NCBI GenBank assembly: GCA_037389465.1
Contig: JAZARR010000247.1
Span: 1,984,001 to 2,048,000, forward strand
Direction: 5' to 3'
From: Baylisascaris procyonis
Taxonomy: Eukaryota > Nematoda > Chromadorea > Rhabditida > Ascarididae
Length of the DNA stretch: 64,000 bases
A model generated the notes under the pieces. That model saw nothing but the letters and a program-made list of their open reading frames with translations, did not search any database and had not been told where the DNA came from. Positions 48,375 to 60,784 of this stretch are shown here, piece after piece (the stretch's first letter is position 1; every line of letters begins with the position of its first letter). A program made the position numbers and the translations under genes.

Positions 48375-51300
48375 TTCAAATATGATCTCTGCGAAAATTA
48401 AGTTTAATAGAGAAGCAAATGTCGCAAATGAATTTTCAGCAATTTTTTATTGTAATGTTTTATGTTTCTGCTGGAATTTCGAGCCTTGAAGAGAACGATC
48501 AAATTTTCTAATCACCTCTTGCAATATGAGTTTTATAAGGCTTCATAGGATGAAAGATGAGAAACCTAACAATTTCTGACCGATTTCTTCAGCTCATCAA
48601 TTTAAAGGCAAGCAATAAGAATAGGCGACCTCGCGGAATGTAGAGGTTTCCATACTTTTCTAGTATTTTCGATTCGGTTTCTTTTAATTAACTTTACTTT
48701 GACAGCGAAATGAAAGAAGATCCCTCCTTCTAAAGTATTTGCAATTGAGTCAATTCGATAAGCGGGTGAAGGGGCTATTCGCTATAACAAATATTCAGTG
48801 GGGAATTTTTAGAGATATGATATGATATCAGTGGAAACGAACGTGCATAGAAATTCGTAAATTTTTCACATTCGCGTAGCTTTTTCATTGAGCGGGGAAT
48901 ATAAAACTTTTTCGGGTAATTAATTGTCATTCTAAATATAACCTATAATTGGTACTAATGAGTGTAAAAATTCAATAGATTTGGTTATGATGAGGGAAAT
49001 ATTTGCGAATAAGTGGGTCGGCTTGATCATCGAGTTGTAGTAATCAACGATTCCTGCTGATATGATGCAAAAGTGATTTATGGGAATGTCGTAGTGAGCA
49101 GTGATTAATTAAATTTTTTTTTAAATATTGCTTTCGATCGAGAGACCTAAAATTTTAATTTATATTTCGAAAATTTCATCCTCTTTTTATTTTGCACGCC
49201 TTCATTAAGCGAACGATGAAGGTTGAACAGTCTAAACGTTGACTTCTTAAAATGCAATGCAATGCAAATATACTCAACTCTTGCTAATGCAATACAATGC
49301 AAATCGAACAATGATTCATTGCGTTGCATTGCATTGCACTGCATCGTTGACGATGATCCACTCGTTCTACACAAATATGGAATATTGAAATAAATCGGAA
49401 TTTTCTCGGGTGAGAATTTTTATTTTGTATTGTCTTCGAGATATAGTTTCAGGCTGAATGCGCTGCATTTTAAGTGCTTGGTAGTGTTTCGTTGAAATGA
49501 CTATCACATTTAACAATGCTTATCAATGATAAACTAATCATTTTTATCAATTGATTTAACGATATCAATGAGTGCATGAATCTATAAGCGGAAATTAGTT
49601 TTGTTCCTCTTAAATTTCCCAGAAATAAATGTTGCAAAGTGCTTGGATGTTTTGCTGCTTTTTTTCTAGCAGAGATCATTGTTTTCCATGCTCTTTACTT
49701 TGATAAATTATCAGTGATCTCTTAGTTGATCAGAAAAGAATCGATCATTTTGCTTGTTATCACTGATTTCTTGTCGATCCAAAAAAGGGTAAAATTTAGT
49801 TGCTTGAAAAATCTTGAATTTACTAATTTACGTTTGTTAATTTTCACTAATTTTACTAATTTCTCATCGAAACAAATAATTGTTTGCCGAAAATAACAAT
49901 AAATGCATCATATTTTGTTTTATGAAGAAATATTTATGAAGGGATTCAATAGAACGAAGAGATATGGTCGCGTAAAAAAATTATTACAATTTAACAGCAA
50001 TCTATATTGAATAGAGAAAAAATATCAACACGTTTACCAAAGTCTTTTATAACAGATATCCAGATAAATCCTAAGTTGAGCCTTTCGGATCACACTGGTC
50101 GCAAAGTAAAGGCAAATTTCTAGCCAAATCCAAGCGTGTATAATTTGTTTTAAAATTTATAAGCCATATTGGAAACTAAGTTGGAAACCTATCAAGTCGA
50201 TTAAATATAGCAAGTCTCACATCTCTAGCTTCAGTGATTTCTGGATTCATCAACGCAAAAATAGACACAAACAGACATACAGACATAAAACGTACAGTCG
50301 CAAAAACAGATGCCTACAGACAGACATAAGCGCACATACGTAAACATACGCATATGCATGATACCACCATAAAATATGTTGGAAAATTTCTTTAAATAAA
50401 ATAAATATGAGTCATTCAAATCTTATAAGTACACATACAAAAACATAACAATTTTGTGATAGGTATTCCTCAAAAATAATAAATGTTTATAAAAGCTTCG
50501 CTTCAGAATTCAATTGTATTTCACCGTAACAAACCCATCTGATAATGAAGTTATGAATAAAATGTATTTCAATTATGTCGACAAATGACCTTTCATGAAA
50601 GTCAAATCGTTACCGCCGTCAGCTAGGGCACATATACCCGTACAGTGGGAATAATCTGCGACATTTCTAATGCCAATACGAAATAATAGAGCAGAATCTG
50701 CTAGCTGACGGATCAAAATGAAAGAGATACCCATATTCCGAAACGATTTTCCAAATAGGCGCACATGGAAACTATAGCTGCCAAATATAGGAATTGTGGA
50801 TTTTTTTGAAAGATCCTCATATAGAAACTATTGATGCCAGATGGAAGAGTGAGGATTCTTTTCGAAAGATCCCTATGTAAGTATTAAATATAATCTCCAA
50901 TTTGAGGTGAATAGAAAAAAAGAAAACTAAATTATAAAAAATGAAGCGGCTATAGACTCGTAATCAGAAAATAAAAATTTTTAAAAACTCGTAGATGAAT
51001 ATTCCGTATACGCTCAAATATGTTAGTGCTTGATAAGACGTTATATTTACCTTTTCTATAAACTTATAGCAACGCTTTTTTCCAGCAAACGAATATGATA
51101 TAGTCAATTCAAGCGCAACTTGAGACTTATATATAAGATAGAAACTAGACATTGTTGCTTGTCATAGGTTTCACTAATTCACATTAAGAGTGACTCACTA
51201 TCTTTAACTTACTTACGATTTCAGCCAACGGGAATCGTTCAGCGTCTATGTAGTGTTTGTTGGGTGTTACAAATTGAATTCTAGTGGTTATGAAATATTT

Positions 51301-54300
51301 TATACTAGCCGACGTAAGTAAGTTTATAAAAACGTATAGCCTAAATTATAAATACAAATAATTCTTTGAAATATACGAAAAAAAAGAAAAGAAAAATTTT
51401 GTTTTCATCACATTATTCATCAATGTGAATAGTTTCTTTGATTAAAAACAAATCAATACTCATCGTTGTATTGTTTTATTCTCCTTGCTGTGCAAGAAGA
51501 TTTTATTGCAATCGTATTGTAATCATAAAATGAAAAACAAAAAAAAAAATTCATAATAGCCTTATTTTTTTTCTCAGCAGGGAACAATCGTTCATTTCTT
51601 AAACGTTTTATAAAGCAGCAACGAATCAATGAACAAAATATTTTCAACTCATACAATTGATGGTGCCTTTTTTTCGCTCTCTTTTGATTTGTTCATCGTT
51701 GAAGAAATTATTGTTGATTTCGGTTCATTAGTATTATTCGATTTGTTTCCTTCTTCAGCGAGAATATTTGCCAACTTTGCCGCTATATGTGCATTGTTTT
51801 CTAATAATGCGATATCTATAAAAAAAAAAAGAATATAAATTAAATAATTGAAATTGAAATTTACATAAAAGCATCGAAGATAGACCAAGCAACGGTAGTG
51901 GATTCTTTCGAAACGGCGAAGAAAATGGTCAGTTGACATCAGAAAGTATTTCTCATTCATTTAAAAAATTCTGTAATAATAAATTTTTTCTTTAATAGGA
52001 TCCAATGACTTCATAAATTTTTATTTACACGTTTTCTAAATTATAGACCTTCGAGAATAAATAAACTGAGAGATTCTATTTCATGATAAAAGTCGAAACG
52101 AAATAGTAGATTGATTTACAAGGGCAAGAGATCATGATATGGGGGCTAACGCAATTTTCTATCGCCTCGTCAGGCATAAACTTTAAATGGCCATTTCGTG
52201 ACGTGATACTTTGCAAAAAAATGTATTCTGATACTTTGCTAAAATGCCATGCAATATCATTTTGCACATCAGATTTTTAGAAATTTTTTTTTTTTTTGAA
52301 TTTTTAGAAACGGCGAAATTTTTTTAGACAAAAATAAGCGCTATAATTTTCTAGTGCATAATAAAATCTAATTTTCGATGAGGAATACGCTCTAATTATC
52401 TATCTCAATGTAAGGAAATATGTTCAATTGTAAAAGAAAATACGAACTTGTTTTAACGGATGCTCCAGCCGTTAATTCGTTGACTCTTTTCAGTAAAAAT
52501 GGTGTTACGTTTTTCGATGTTACTCCAACTTCTCTGAAATGAAGCGATACAATCCCCTTATAATTGATGCAACAAAAAATAATAAGTAATATTGGAAGTT
52601 TTCATTACACTTATTTATTTAAAGTAACTATTAAAGTTCCTTTTCAATCTTTTACTTCTTGTTAATTGATTTACCCATAAGTAACTTGCAACCTTAGAGA
52701 TTTACCCATTAGTAACTCTAAAGATACCTTTAAGTAACTTGTTCAAACAAGTCATAGAAATACTTTTAAAATAATTTTTAAAATTTAAGCCACTAAAAAC
52801 TTCGATAGAATTTGAGGTAGACCTTAATATGCACTATCATCAAGAAGCGACGTTATACTTGCAAGATCTGATAGTACTTATTACATACAGAGTAATAAAG
52901 TAGCCAGAAGCGCATTAAATGCAACGCATTATCGAGATTTTTACCTACTTATTTAACAGAGACAAAAACATTTAGTACATTCAGCATTAACCACTATCAA
53001 TTCTATATGGCTAATCAAGGATTTTGATTGATAAGTTTTGTTACGTGATAAATCATAGAAATTGATAAGTGATAAATGATAAAATGATAAAAATTATAAC
53101 AACTAACTTGCATTCCATAAGTGCCGCTTCAATTGCTTCATTGATCATTTTCCCTTCAGCGGCGTGTTCTTTAGGAATTGGGCATGCAATAATCGTTGCG
53201 GTTGATAATCCCATTTCACGGTTACAATCTAAACTATGAAATTATTTATGATTTAAAAAATACAAAGAACACCTCCATAAATAATATAATAGTGGTGTAA
53301 GATTATGCATAAAGTACCACGAGAGTCAAACGAAATATGAGGTCCACCGTCTATTATATTATGCTTCTACTTGAAATAAAAATGCTTAAGATGCTTTTCC
53401 TCGAGACTTTATATATCTCAAATAATACTAATTGGAATCCTCTCAGAGATTATGAAACTGACAAATTCAGAGACTTAGCTGATAAAATACTTCGGATGCA
53501 TTTTAGTTCCACTTAAGACTCTATGATCCTCTACCAATGATCAAAAATGATATTTACTCATAGCAGGTATAGAAAGCCGAAAGAGTCTACTTCACAATAA
53601 ACACGAATAAATGGCTAAATAATTAGCGGTACAGTGAACTGTCACATTGCAAAATAGTTTGCATTCTTTGCAGTACACTTCGTAAAAACGCTTTGCAATT
53701 TCCTTAACATTGAATTTTCATGAAAGTGAATATTTCTTCGATAGACCTTTTTGAAAATATTTCCAAAATTTTTTAAAATCTTTAATATCCTCACAATTCA
53801 ATGCAACATCGCCACACTCTTTTACAGTCTCAAATATATGCGAGGTAGGGAGACTGTAGGGGGTGGATATGAGACAGAGTTTTGTAATTTGTGATGCATA
53901 CACAAAAAATGGCTCTTTTTGGCAATCGGAAATGGGTTCTGAACAAGTCTTCAAGCTTTATAATTTATAATTCATCCTGCTCTATATGTTCTCCATCGAA
54001 ATAAACTATATACTACCTCAACATGCATAGTTTTTTTCATTAAGTGAGATTTTTCTTTGCTGGTTAATAAAGACGCGTAAGGATTTTCTATAGAAATGAT
54101 TCAGTAAAAATTATAAGACTTACTTATCATATCTGCGATCTCATTCAATGATTGCGTAAATGTATGCGCTTTCCATATTGTTTCTGACGTAAAGAATCCC
54201 GGGAAATTGATCGTATTTCCATAGACGATAACACTAACACTATTTGTCTCCTTTAAATTAACTATGCTTATGGAAAGAAGATAAATTAAGGACAGAATAA

Positions 54301-54495
54301 ATGAAAGAACTAAATGGTGAAACACTAAAATTCTCGAAAAGAAAAGTGGCTGACATCATGATTACAGTCTTCTGAATATCTAATGAAACCTACATTAGCC
54401 AAGGATTTCCTAATGGAGAACGGACTGAATTAGCTAGAAAGCTTCATTAGCTTTCAATTGCTAGATGGAGGGAGCTTGAAAAATTTCTCGAGAGA

Positions 54496-54535
<40 letters not shown>

Positions 54536-55123
54536 ATGCACACATGTAAACAATATGCAAACAACTGCGATGGATTCGCTCAGAATTGAACATTTTGCCA
54601 TGCGATTCGAAGTGGTTTAATCATTCCCATAAATATAACTGTATTTTATACGGTAATGTGCATATAGCATCCATAAATTGCTCTTTGAAAGCGTCAAATG
54701 CAGATTCTAGAGAAAGCGCCTGAGGGCAATCAAGCCTGCATGATTTACGCTAGTGAAACTGTCATTTATTTCAAAACAACATTAAGAAATGTTAACTTAC
54801 CTATGCTCATCAACAATTTTACAGCTGATAATGCTCAAGACTGGTTGCTTTAAATGCCCTAAAATTGAATGAACTGAAAAACGGAATTTGAAAAAAATAA
54901 CGGCTAAATTTTACCAAATATTCGAGAGTTTTCTGAATATCCAAGATTGATTTAACACCAGCACATACAACCGCAACGGGAGTGCTAGCCAGCTCCAATA
55001 AATCGGCACTAACGTCGAACGCTAAAAGTAAAACTGCCTGAGCAATTATTTCAATATAGAAACATCTTTCTTTATAGTTTAATTTATACTTTCATAATTA
55101 TACTTTATAGTTCATATTATGCT

Positions 55124-55162
<39 letters not shown>

Positions 55163-56650
55163 GGAAAACAGGAAATCAAAAAGCAACAAACTTTCATTGA
55201 CTCCCCGATGAACGCCACCAAGACCACCGGTCGCAAATACACGGATGCCCACCGCATCAGCCAGATACATTGTTGCAGCAACTGTCGTACCACCAACCAA
55301 TTTCTATAAGTTTATACAATTTTCTGAGGCATAGAGACGCACAAAAACAGAACATTATTTAAACCACTGAAAATACTGTGCTTCTGAGGGTGACACTTGC
55401 CTCATATGCTAATGCACTCCAATTTCCTGTGGTATATATTAATACGACTTTATTATGGGATAATGCTTTGCCCTAACATGACTCTGACGTGAATAATGTG
55501 TTCATTATAGTAAAGAATAAGCTATGTTCGGCTCGAAGCTTTGAATGAAGCGATTATCAGACGGCCATCAAACGTAGCCTAATGGACCAAAACTTTGCCT
55601 CAATCATTGAAAATGCTGGAGTTTTCAGGTTTCTAAACTCATCTACTAACATCGTGATTTTGAAAATCATGAAGAAAAGCTTCAGATATTTTAACACCAA
55701 TATATACATTAAATCAGTAGCAGCTAATTAGCATGGCAATCATAAAATTTATGCAAAAACAATTAATGTAATGCTAATATTCCCCTCATAATGAATTCAG
55801 GGGATCTAAAAAGTTAAAAAAAACAGAATTCAAAACTTTTTAAGAATTCAGCGCATTTATTTCATTGAAAGAGTTGCACTTATACAACCATACGATCCAT
55901 CATCATTTATACTTAAGCATTTATACGCAATAAAGCAATTAGCTAGAATTACAGCAAAGACGAAAGAAGAATAGAAGCATACATTAACCAATGCGTATGG
56001 AATATCTCTCTTGGACACCTTAATAGAGTCAAGATCATCGGCGACCCGATGTAGTTGTTCTTCGTTCAATCCTACATGCACTTTGCCGTCTAGTAGAGCA
56101 ATCGTTGCGGGTACCGCATTATGTGATCGAACGATCTTCTGTAGATTCTTCGCCAATCTATGCTCAAGTAAATGCATCAGTATTAGAATGTATTTAGCAA
56201 ATAATATAAATTTATGCATAAACAATCATTAGAATTTGAAAATATGTGCATAGAGGCTAAAATCTAAACGGATTTAATGGAAACTTCTTTCATGAATTTT
56301 GACTACACTATGCTAAACAATAATTTTCACTTATGCGGCGCATTACTTTTCAAATAACAGAGGTCCCTTCCAAAAATATGCTCACATCAGGTGGCAGTAA
56401 ACTGATTATCATCGCTGATATATTGTCAATTGCCATTTCATTAAGACTGCTCACTTATAATGACACTCGAAATACAAACATACTTGAAATTCTGCGGTCT
56501 CGGAAGACCATGCGTAATGACGGTACTTTCAAGAGCGACCACACCACGACCCGCATCCAATGCCGCGCGTACTTCCTCAGAGACGAATAAACGACCTGGC
56601 GGTAATGAACATGCCCGCCGTGCAATGTAACGTACCCCGCTGAGCAACAT
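37806..56650 (-). CDS. Bifunctional pseudouridine-5'-phosphate glycosidase / PfkB-type pseudouridine kinase (fifteen exons, complete)
   Basis: Degrades pseudouridine: the kinase half phosphorylates it and the PsuG half splits the C-C glycosidic bond to uracil and ribose 5-phosphate. Minus exons: 56650-56484, 56157-55983, 55303-55192, 55021-54915, 54250-54124, 53228-53108, 52533-52448, 51815-51655, 48265-48209, 41224-41063, 40570-40442, 39770-39665, 39447-39313, 38805-38592, 37989-37806. They total 2043 bases (680 aa) with every phase agreeing. The PsuG part shows [12 protein letters not shown] (Glu41), [27 protein letters not shown] (His146), FDVSADL (Asp154), CAGVKS (Lys175, the expected Schiff-base lysine), CPIPKEHA and [10 protein letters not shown] Ser/Lys/Glu-rich linker (about 325-352) follows. 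The kinase part starts [12 protein letters not shown], then [43 protein letters not shown] and TSGAGDCFNSG with the catalytic Asp at about 619. The first 20 residues are Arg-rich without acids and may be a mitochondrial presequence. An in-frame stop precedes the Met. Some donors are weak (GTTCCC after 41063, GTTCGT after 52448). Confidence 0.93.
38321..38393 (+). repeat. tRNA-Leu/Ser-like remnant with a perfect hairpin
   Basis: GATAGCCGAGTGGCA (from 38324) resembles the A box of tRNA-Leu/Ser. GGTTTCAAATTCG (about 38368-38380) resembles a B box. Inside, CCGAGTGG (38329-38336) and CCACTCGG (38345-38352) form a perfect 8-bp stem, which is not a normal tRNA fold. It lies in an intron of the pseudouridine enzyme gene, on the opposite strand. 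A decayed tRNA or SINE is the most likely reading. Confidence 0.35.
39503..40000. repeat. Locally duplicated TACTGATAA-rich segments in adjacent introns
   Basis: About 60 bases at 39503-39567 (TTTATAGCTGAAGG...GATATACTGATAATTACTGATAACTAAACTGATAAC) recur imperfectly at about 39936-40000. Each copy holds several ACTGATA units. The copies flank the exon at 39665-39770 of the pseudouridine enzyme gene. Confidence 0.6.
44058..47752 (+). CDS. Four-transmembrane (tetraspan) protein, nested in an intron, six exons
   Basis: Exons 44058-44123, 44746-44859, 45467-45659, 46684-46858, 47069-47128 and 47629-47752 join with matching phases to 732 bases, 243 residues. Four hydrophobic helices are visible: about 9-33 ([20 protein letters not shown]), 46-72 ([13 protein letters not shown]...[10 protein letters not shown]), 76-100 ([20 protein letters not shown]) and 160-182 ([20 protein letters not shown]). 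Length and spacing recall tetraspanins, with a roughly 58-residue loop before the last helix, but that loop has only two Cys (140, 148) and no CCG motif, so true tetraspanin membership is not supported. The C-terminal tail carries three N-glycosylation sequons (NAS, NST, NRT). The gene lies entirely in the 7-kb intron between 48209 and 41224 of the minus-strand pseudouridine enzyme gene, so it is transcribed against its host. I do not recognise the family. Confidence 0.78.
44397..44471. repeat. TA microsatellite
   Basis: About 75 bases of TA repeat with two C interruptions, in intron 1 of the nested four-helix protein gene. Confidence 0.95.
46159..46213 (+). repeat. 11-bp tandem repeat, five units
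   Basis: Four perfect copies of ATCATGTGAAT are followed by a variant ATCACCTGAAT. They lie in intron 3 of the nested gene. Confidence 0.9.
46892..46992. repeat. Two closely spaced TA microsatellites
   Basis: TA tracts at 46892-46926 and 46952-46992, separated by about 25 unique bases, in intron 4 of the nested gene. Confidence 0.95.
47952..47957 (+). terminator. Polyadenylation signal of the nested gene
   Basis: An AATAAA hexamer 200 bases after the stop codon, still inside the host intron and about 250 bases short of the next host exon. Confidence 0.5.
48332..48372. repeat. TA microsatellite
   Basis: About 41 bases of TA repeat just upstream (in the host gene sense) of the short kinase exon at 48265-48209. 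Confidence 0.95.
49251..49344. repeat. TGCAA-repeat inverted repeat
   Basis: Left arm 49251-49269 (AATGCAATGCAATGCAAAT) and right arm about 49317-49344 (CATTGCGTTGCATTGCATTG) are near-complementary. Another partial AATGCAATACAATGCAAAT lies between them. The segment could fold into a hairpin. It lies in the intron between the PsuG and kinase halves. Confidence 0.7.
54499..54531. repeat. TA microsatellite
   Basis: About 33 bases of TA repeat in an intron of the PsuG half. Confidence 0.95.
55126..55157. repeat. TA microsatellite
   Basis: About 32 bases of TA repeat in the intron between the exons at 55192 and 55021. Confidence 0.95.
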
Positions 56651-59600
56651 AATCCTTCCCTACAACCAAACCGCCTTTTTGAAAGTTACTTAAATGCAAT
56701 GATCGATCCATTAACTCAGCGAATAAGATTATTTGAATGGATGGAGAAATTTTCATATTATTAAGACAATAGACCATATTGCTCTTTAGATATATTCAGG
56801 TCTCATAATTTTACCTGCGATTTACTTATGAAGACACATTTAGTTATACAAAATGAAAAAGCCCGAATAAACTTATGGCAATGATGGATCAGTGATGCAA
56901 ATAATTATTGAAAATATTGGAGTTAAATTAATAACAGCCACAGTTGCGGTAAGGCAGCTGGCTGTCATTAACGGAGCAAATTGCCAATTCCAACAATGCA
57001 TATCGAATAAAATGGGTTATTTTGAATATTTTTTGAAGTAATTTAGCTTAAAATAAGAAAAATTGAAGTTAAAAATTTTTTCTCTCAATTTGTTTTTAAA
57101 TGTTTGTGAAGATGGTGCCTACTTGGTCTTATAGGATGATTCATTGATTCGCTTATTGATAGAATTGTTTAAAAAAACTGCTAAAACGCAATGAATTGTT
57201 TCATAATAAATATTTTTCAACTAATCAAAGAAAAAACTGCTGTTCGAACTTGAAACACGAATATAACACGCGTAATAGTGCCTATTTCAGTTTAATGTGA
57301 GAAGTATAAGACGGCGGAAACTGTGTGAACCTCTCTAGCGTGATTTCCCAGCCTTCACTTATAAAACCTATAAAACGAAATTTACTTCCAAAAAGCGACC
57401 AAAGACAGAAGAGCAATTTTCTCGACAAATATATGGATAATTTTCTTCGGAGTGCATTGATGTCGAGAATGGCGTAATATTTATTCTAAGCTTAATTTGC
57501 ATATATAAATTATAGAAGCAAAAGATATATATGTTTCAGTATTGGCGATACAAATGACAGGTCATATTTGGCGGCCTTCGACGAAATCCACAAATCACCT
57601 CGGATGCAAATTTTCACCGATAGCCTCATTCAAAGCTTGAACTTCCGTTGAGTTTTACTCAGTGAATTGTTATTACAGCCGTGATCACATACCTTTGACC
57701 ATTCAATCCCCCATCCCCTTACCTCGCCGGTCAAAAATGCAACCGTACTCATGAACAGCTTGCTAGCCTATGTATGTCTTCACTGAGAAAGCTTCTAGAC
57801 AATAGATCAATGAGTAACAAACACATGGTGGAAGTTGGAAGGTATATGATAGAATCAAAGAACATGACGATTGAGCAAAGAAAACACGACACATGAGGTG
57901 AAAGCCTAGAAGCTACACAGCGCACTCGTCATTGATCAATAATGTGCGATGCATAATCGAATCCGAATCCACAATGCCTTTCGGGCGGATTCGATGCAAT
58001 TTACACATTTTTATTGTAGACTGATAAGGGAAAATTTGAATATACTTGAGGGCAGATTTAGCGTAATCCATAAATCTCTACTGTAAGGCGAAATCAAGAT
58101 TAGCCCATAGGTAAATTCGATGCACTCTGCAAATTTCTGCGATAATTGAATAACACTATAGTTTTCTCTTCAAAAAAAATTTTTTTTTGAATTTTTTTAG
58201 TATAAAAGTTTATATGAAACGATGCCTTGTCTGATAATGCTTTAAAATCAAAGATTTATCAACGATGCTTTGCTAGGAAAAATTTCGTTTCGCATTTCAT
58301 TTCGCAAAGGAAAAAAAAAATTTGTATCAAAGGCAAGAGCATAAACTGCATATTCAACAATGCTCATGGAAGATCAGCAGTGCATATAGTCCGGTTCTCT
58401 TCCGTTCAAAAACTAACGTAATCCGGTTTTATTAGAACGCGAAAAAAATAAACACTGCAAATAAAGTTGACTGAAAATTAATATGCAATTAAGCATACAC
58501 ATTATCTAAAACTTAAGCGAATGAAAATAATTCTAAGCGCATCTAAAATCTACTAACATTTCATACAAGTTTTTGACATATATTCAACTGTGCAGTAATT
58601 AGTGCAAATAGTAGTCTTTTGAGGCGTTATGTTTATAAATATGAGAAATATAAATTTCACAATGAATCTCTCGTATATCATCAGCTTTCGATGAAATGTT
58701 GCGACGAATGGTCAGAATACAAACTATGAGTTGGCCTATTCTTTAGCTATACAAGAAAACAACAACAAAAGCAAAAAAATAACGATCAGATGAAGCAATT
58801 TTAATATTTAATACTAAACATTTGATGTTATACCTATAATTTCATATCACATGGCTAAAAAAAATATTTCAGATATATTTATTTCAACTCACCAAAAGCC
58901 TCATCAAATCGTAGTCTTATCGATCTCAATGAACGGTGAGGCAACAAAACGAGTATATAAGAGTGGACTTTCACTTCTAAGAGTCTACAAGTAAAATGAA
59001 CTCGCCTTTATTGCAAAGGGAGCGATTAGATGAAATGTGATTACTCAACGTTTTCGTCGCTAAGTTGAGGGCAAGTGAGAAAGACACAAATGCGTCTGCG
59101 AATAGAAAATCACCATCTACATATCTAAATTCAGGTCGAAAAATTCATCTAAAAGTATAATGTTAATCCTATCCAACTATTCGTAAAAGTGCAATCAATG
59201 AGTGGAGAAAATCCAACACACACAACTAAGAATACGAATGTAAAGTGCAAATGTGAGCGGTTACTGGAAGAAATGTGAAATAAAATGTGAGTTTTAAACG
59301 AACAACTGTTGCGAGGAAACACAACGTCATCAGGTGATTTGTTTCGATTAAACTTATCTAATGAGTTCAAAGAACAAAAATTTTAAATCTCTCTCAAGAG
59401 AAAATAATCTTTAATTTTATTTCATTTCTTTTATTGAATTAAAATTTTTCAATTTTTTATATATTTCTATTTTTAGCGCGTATCGTTTTCTACGTAAATG
59501 CCACCAATTTTTGCCTCTCATTGTTCACCTCGAAACGAGTTTGATTAACTATAAAGTTATAACTCTTCTTTGAATGTGAAAATTGTCATGAAATATTGTT

Positions 59601-60420
59601 TCAAATTCTTTTAAAATATGTAACGAATAGATTAAATAAAAATGTTTATTTTCGATAAAACGTTAATAACGATCAAATCAGCATAAAACAATAACAACAA
59701 TAAAAATTGATTTAGAAACGTATAACAACAGTTATAGGCTTATAATCAATTTTCCATAGAGTGAATTTAGATAATAAAGATTCATCGCTGGGAAGAAAAC
59801 TTAAAAAATTTACAAAAATTTAAGCGTTATAATTCCGTCAAAAAAAAAAGCATTCGATTACTCAAAAAAAAAGAACATTAAACAAAAAGAAATTTCATTT
59901 GTTGATAACAACTGCCATTTCATTCAACGCCAAATGATATCCCACAAAGCGCTTTCAACGATATCAAAAACGTTTTGCGCATTCAAATATTTCTGTTCAT
60001 TATCAATAAAAATATGAACTACGCATAGCAACATCAATAGACAATTATACGTATAGAACGTTCCGAATAGTGGAGAGCGATCAAACATATATGGCCGTTG
60101 ATAAAAAAGAAAACGACTTTGATAAACAATACAACAACAATTATAATACGAATGATGCAACGGCAACATATCAACGATCGTCGCATATAACAACTCCCAA
60201 TACATATTGTTCGCTTATCAATAATACCCGTCGGAGAATATTATTTCCGTTATGACTCATCTCACTGATTAGTTGTGATATCATATATCAGAAAATTTAT
60301 CACTCACTGATAATATCACATCAGTGCATAAATCTCTAATTGTAAACGTTTAAGAATAGAACTAAAAGCATCCATAATTAATGGATCGCCATAAACTGTA
60401 GACGATGATCGATTTTTAGA
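56651..60420. other. Intergenic region with ambiguous small frames
   Basis: The 5' flank of the pseudouridine enzyme gene starts here, but no promoter motif was recognised. At 59924-60205 the minus strand has a 93-codon frame starting with ATG and containing one hydrophobic run (FYTYNCLLMLLCVVHIFI). The same bases on the plus strand, about 60010-60255, are open and read as a hydrophilic tail (SDQTYMAVDKKENDFDKQ). At most one can be real and neither has a recognised family. Confidence 0.3.
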
Positions 60421-60623
60421 CGTTTAAGAACGAAAGTGTATTGGAATCGAGCAATATATCAACCCGAAAAATTTCTATCCTCTATAAAATCGAATTTCTT
60501 GATTCAGTGATACATAATGAACCAATATCAACTATTCACATAAATCAAACTATCACTGTTATAGAAGTGGATAATCAATTTTATAAAGGATTTACAGAAA
60601 TTTCTTCAACTATGCATACTTAG
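60421..60623 (+). CDS. Possible terminal exon of an unrecognised plus-strand gene
   Basis: A strong acceptor (CGATTTTTAG) ends at 60420. The phase-0 frame that follows reads TFKNESVLESSNISTRKISI, continues through FLDSVIHNEPISTIHIN and VIEVDNQFYKGF, and ends at a TAG (60621-60623). Composition is protein-like with no low-complexity runs. No upstream exon was joined with confidence and no family is recognised. If real, its gene converges on the AATF gene with only about 160 bases between the two stop codons. Confidence 0.3.
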
Positions 60624-60784
60624 CACTTCGTTCAATTACAGTTCCATTCAATTGATTCCTGCTTGAGAATGATTACAGAATTCAACACTTCCCTTTGGCA
60701 ACAGTCTCTTAAATATAAATATGTAAACCAAGCATAATACTTTCGAAATAATGAAAAGTACTCTGGTTAAAATTTTTCATCAAA

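Noticed and set aside
50573..50764. 63-codon minus-strand frame in the intron between the PsuG and kinase halves
   Set aside because: The exons on both sides join directly in phase 0 without it and it matches neither family.
59924..60205. 93-codon minus-strand frame with one hydrophobic run, briefly resembling a ceramide synthase C-terminal helix
   Set aside because: The similarity is limited to a few residues and no upstream exon carries the TLC-domain motif. The opposite strand is also open.
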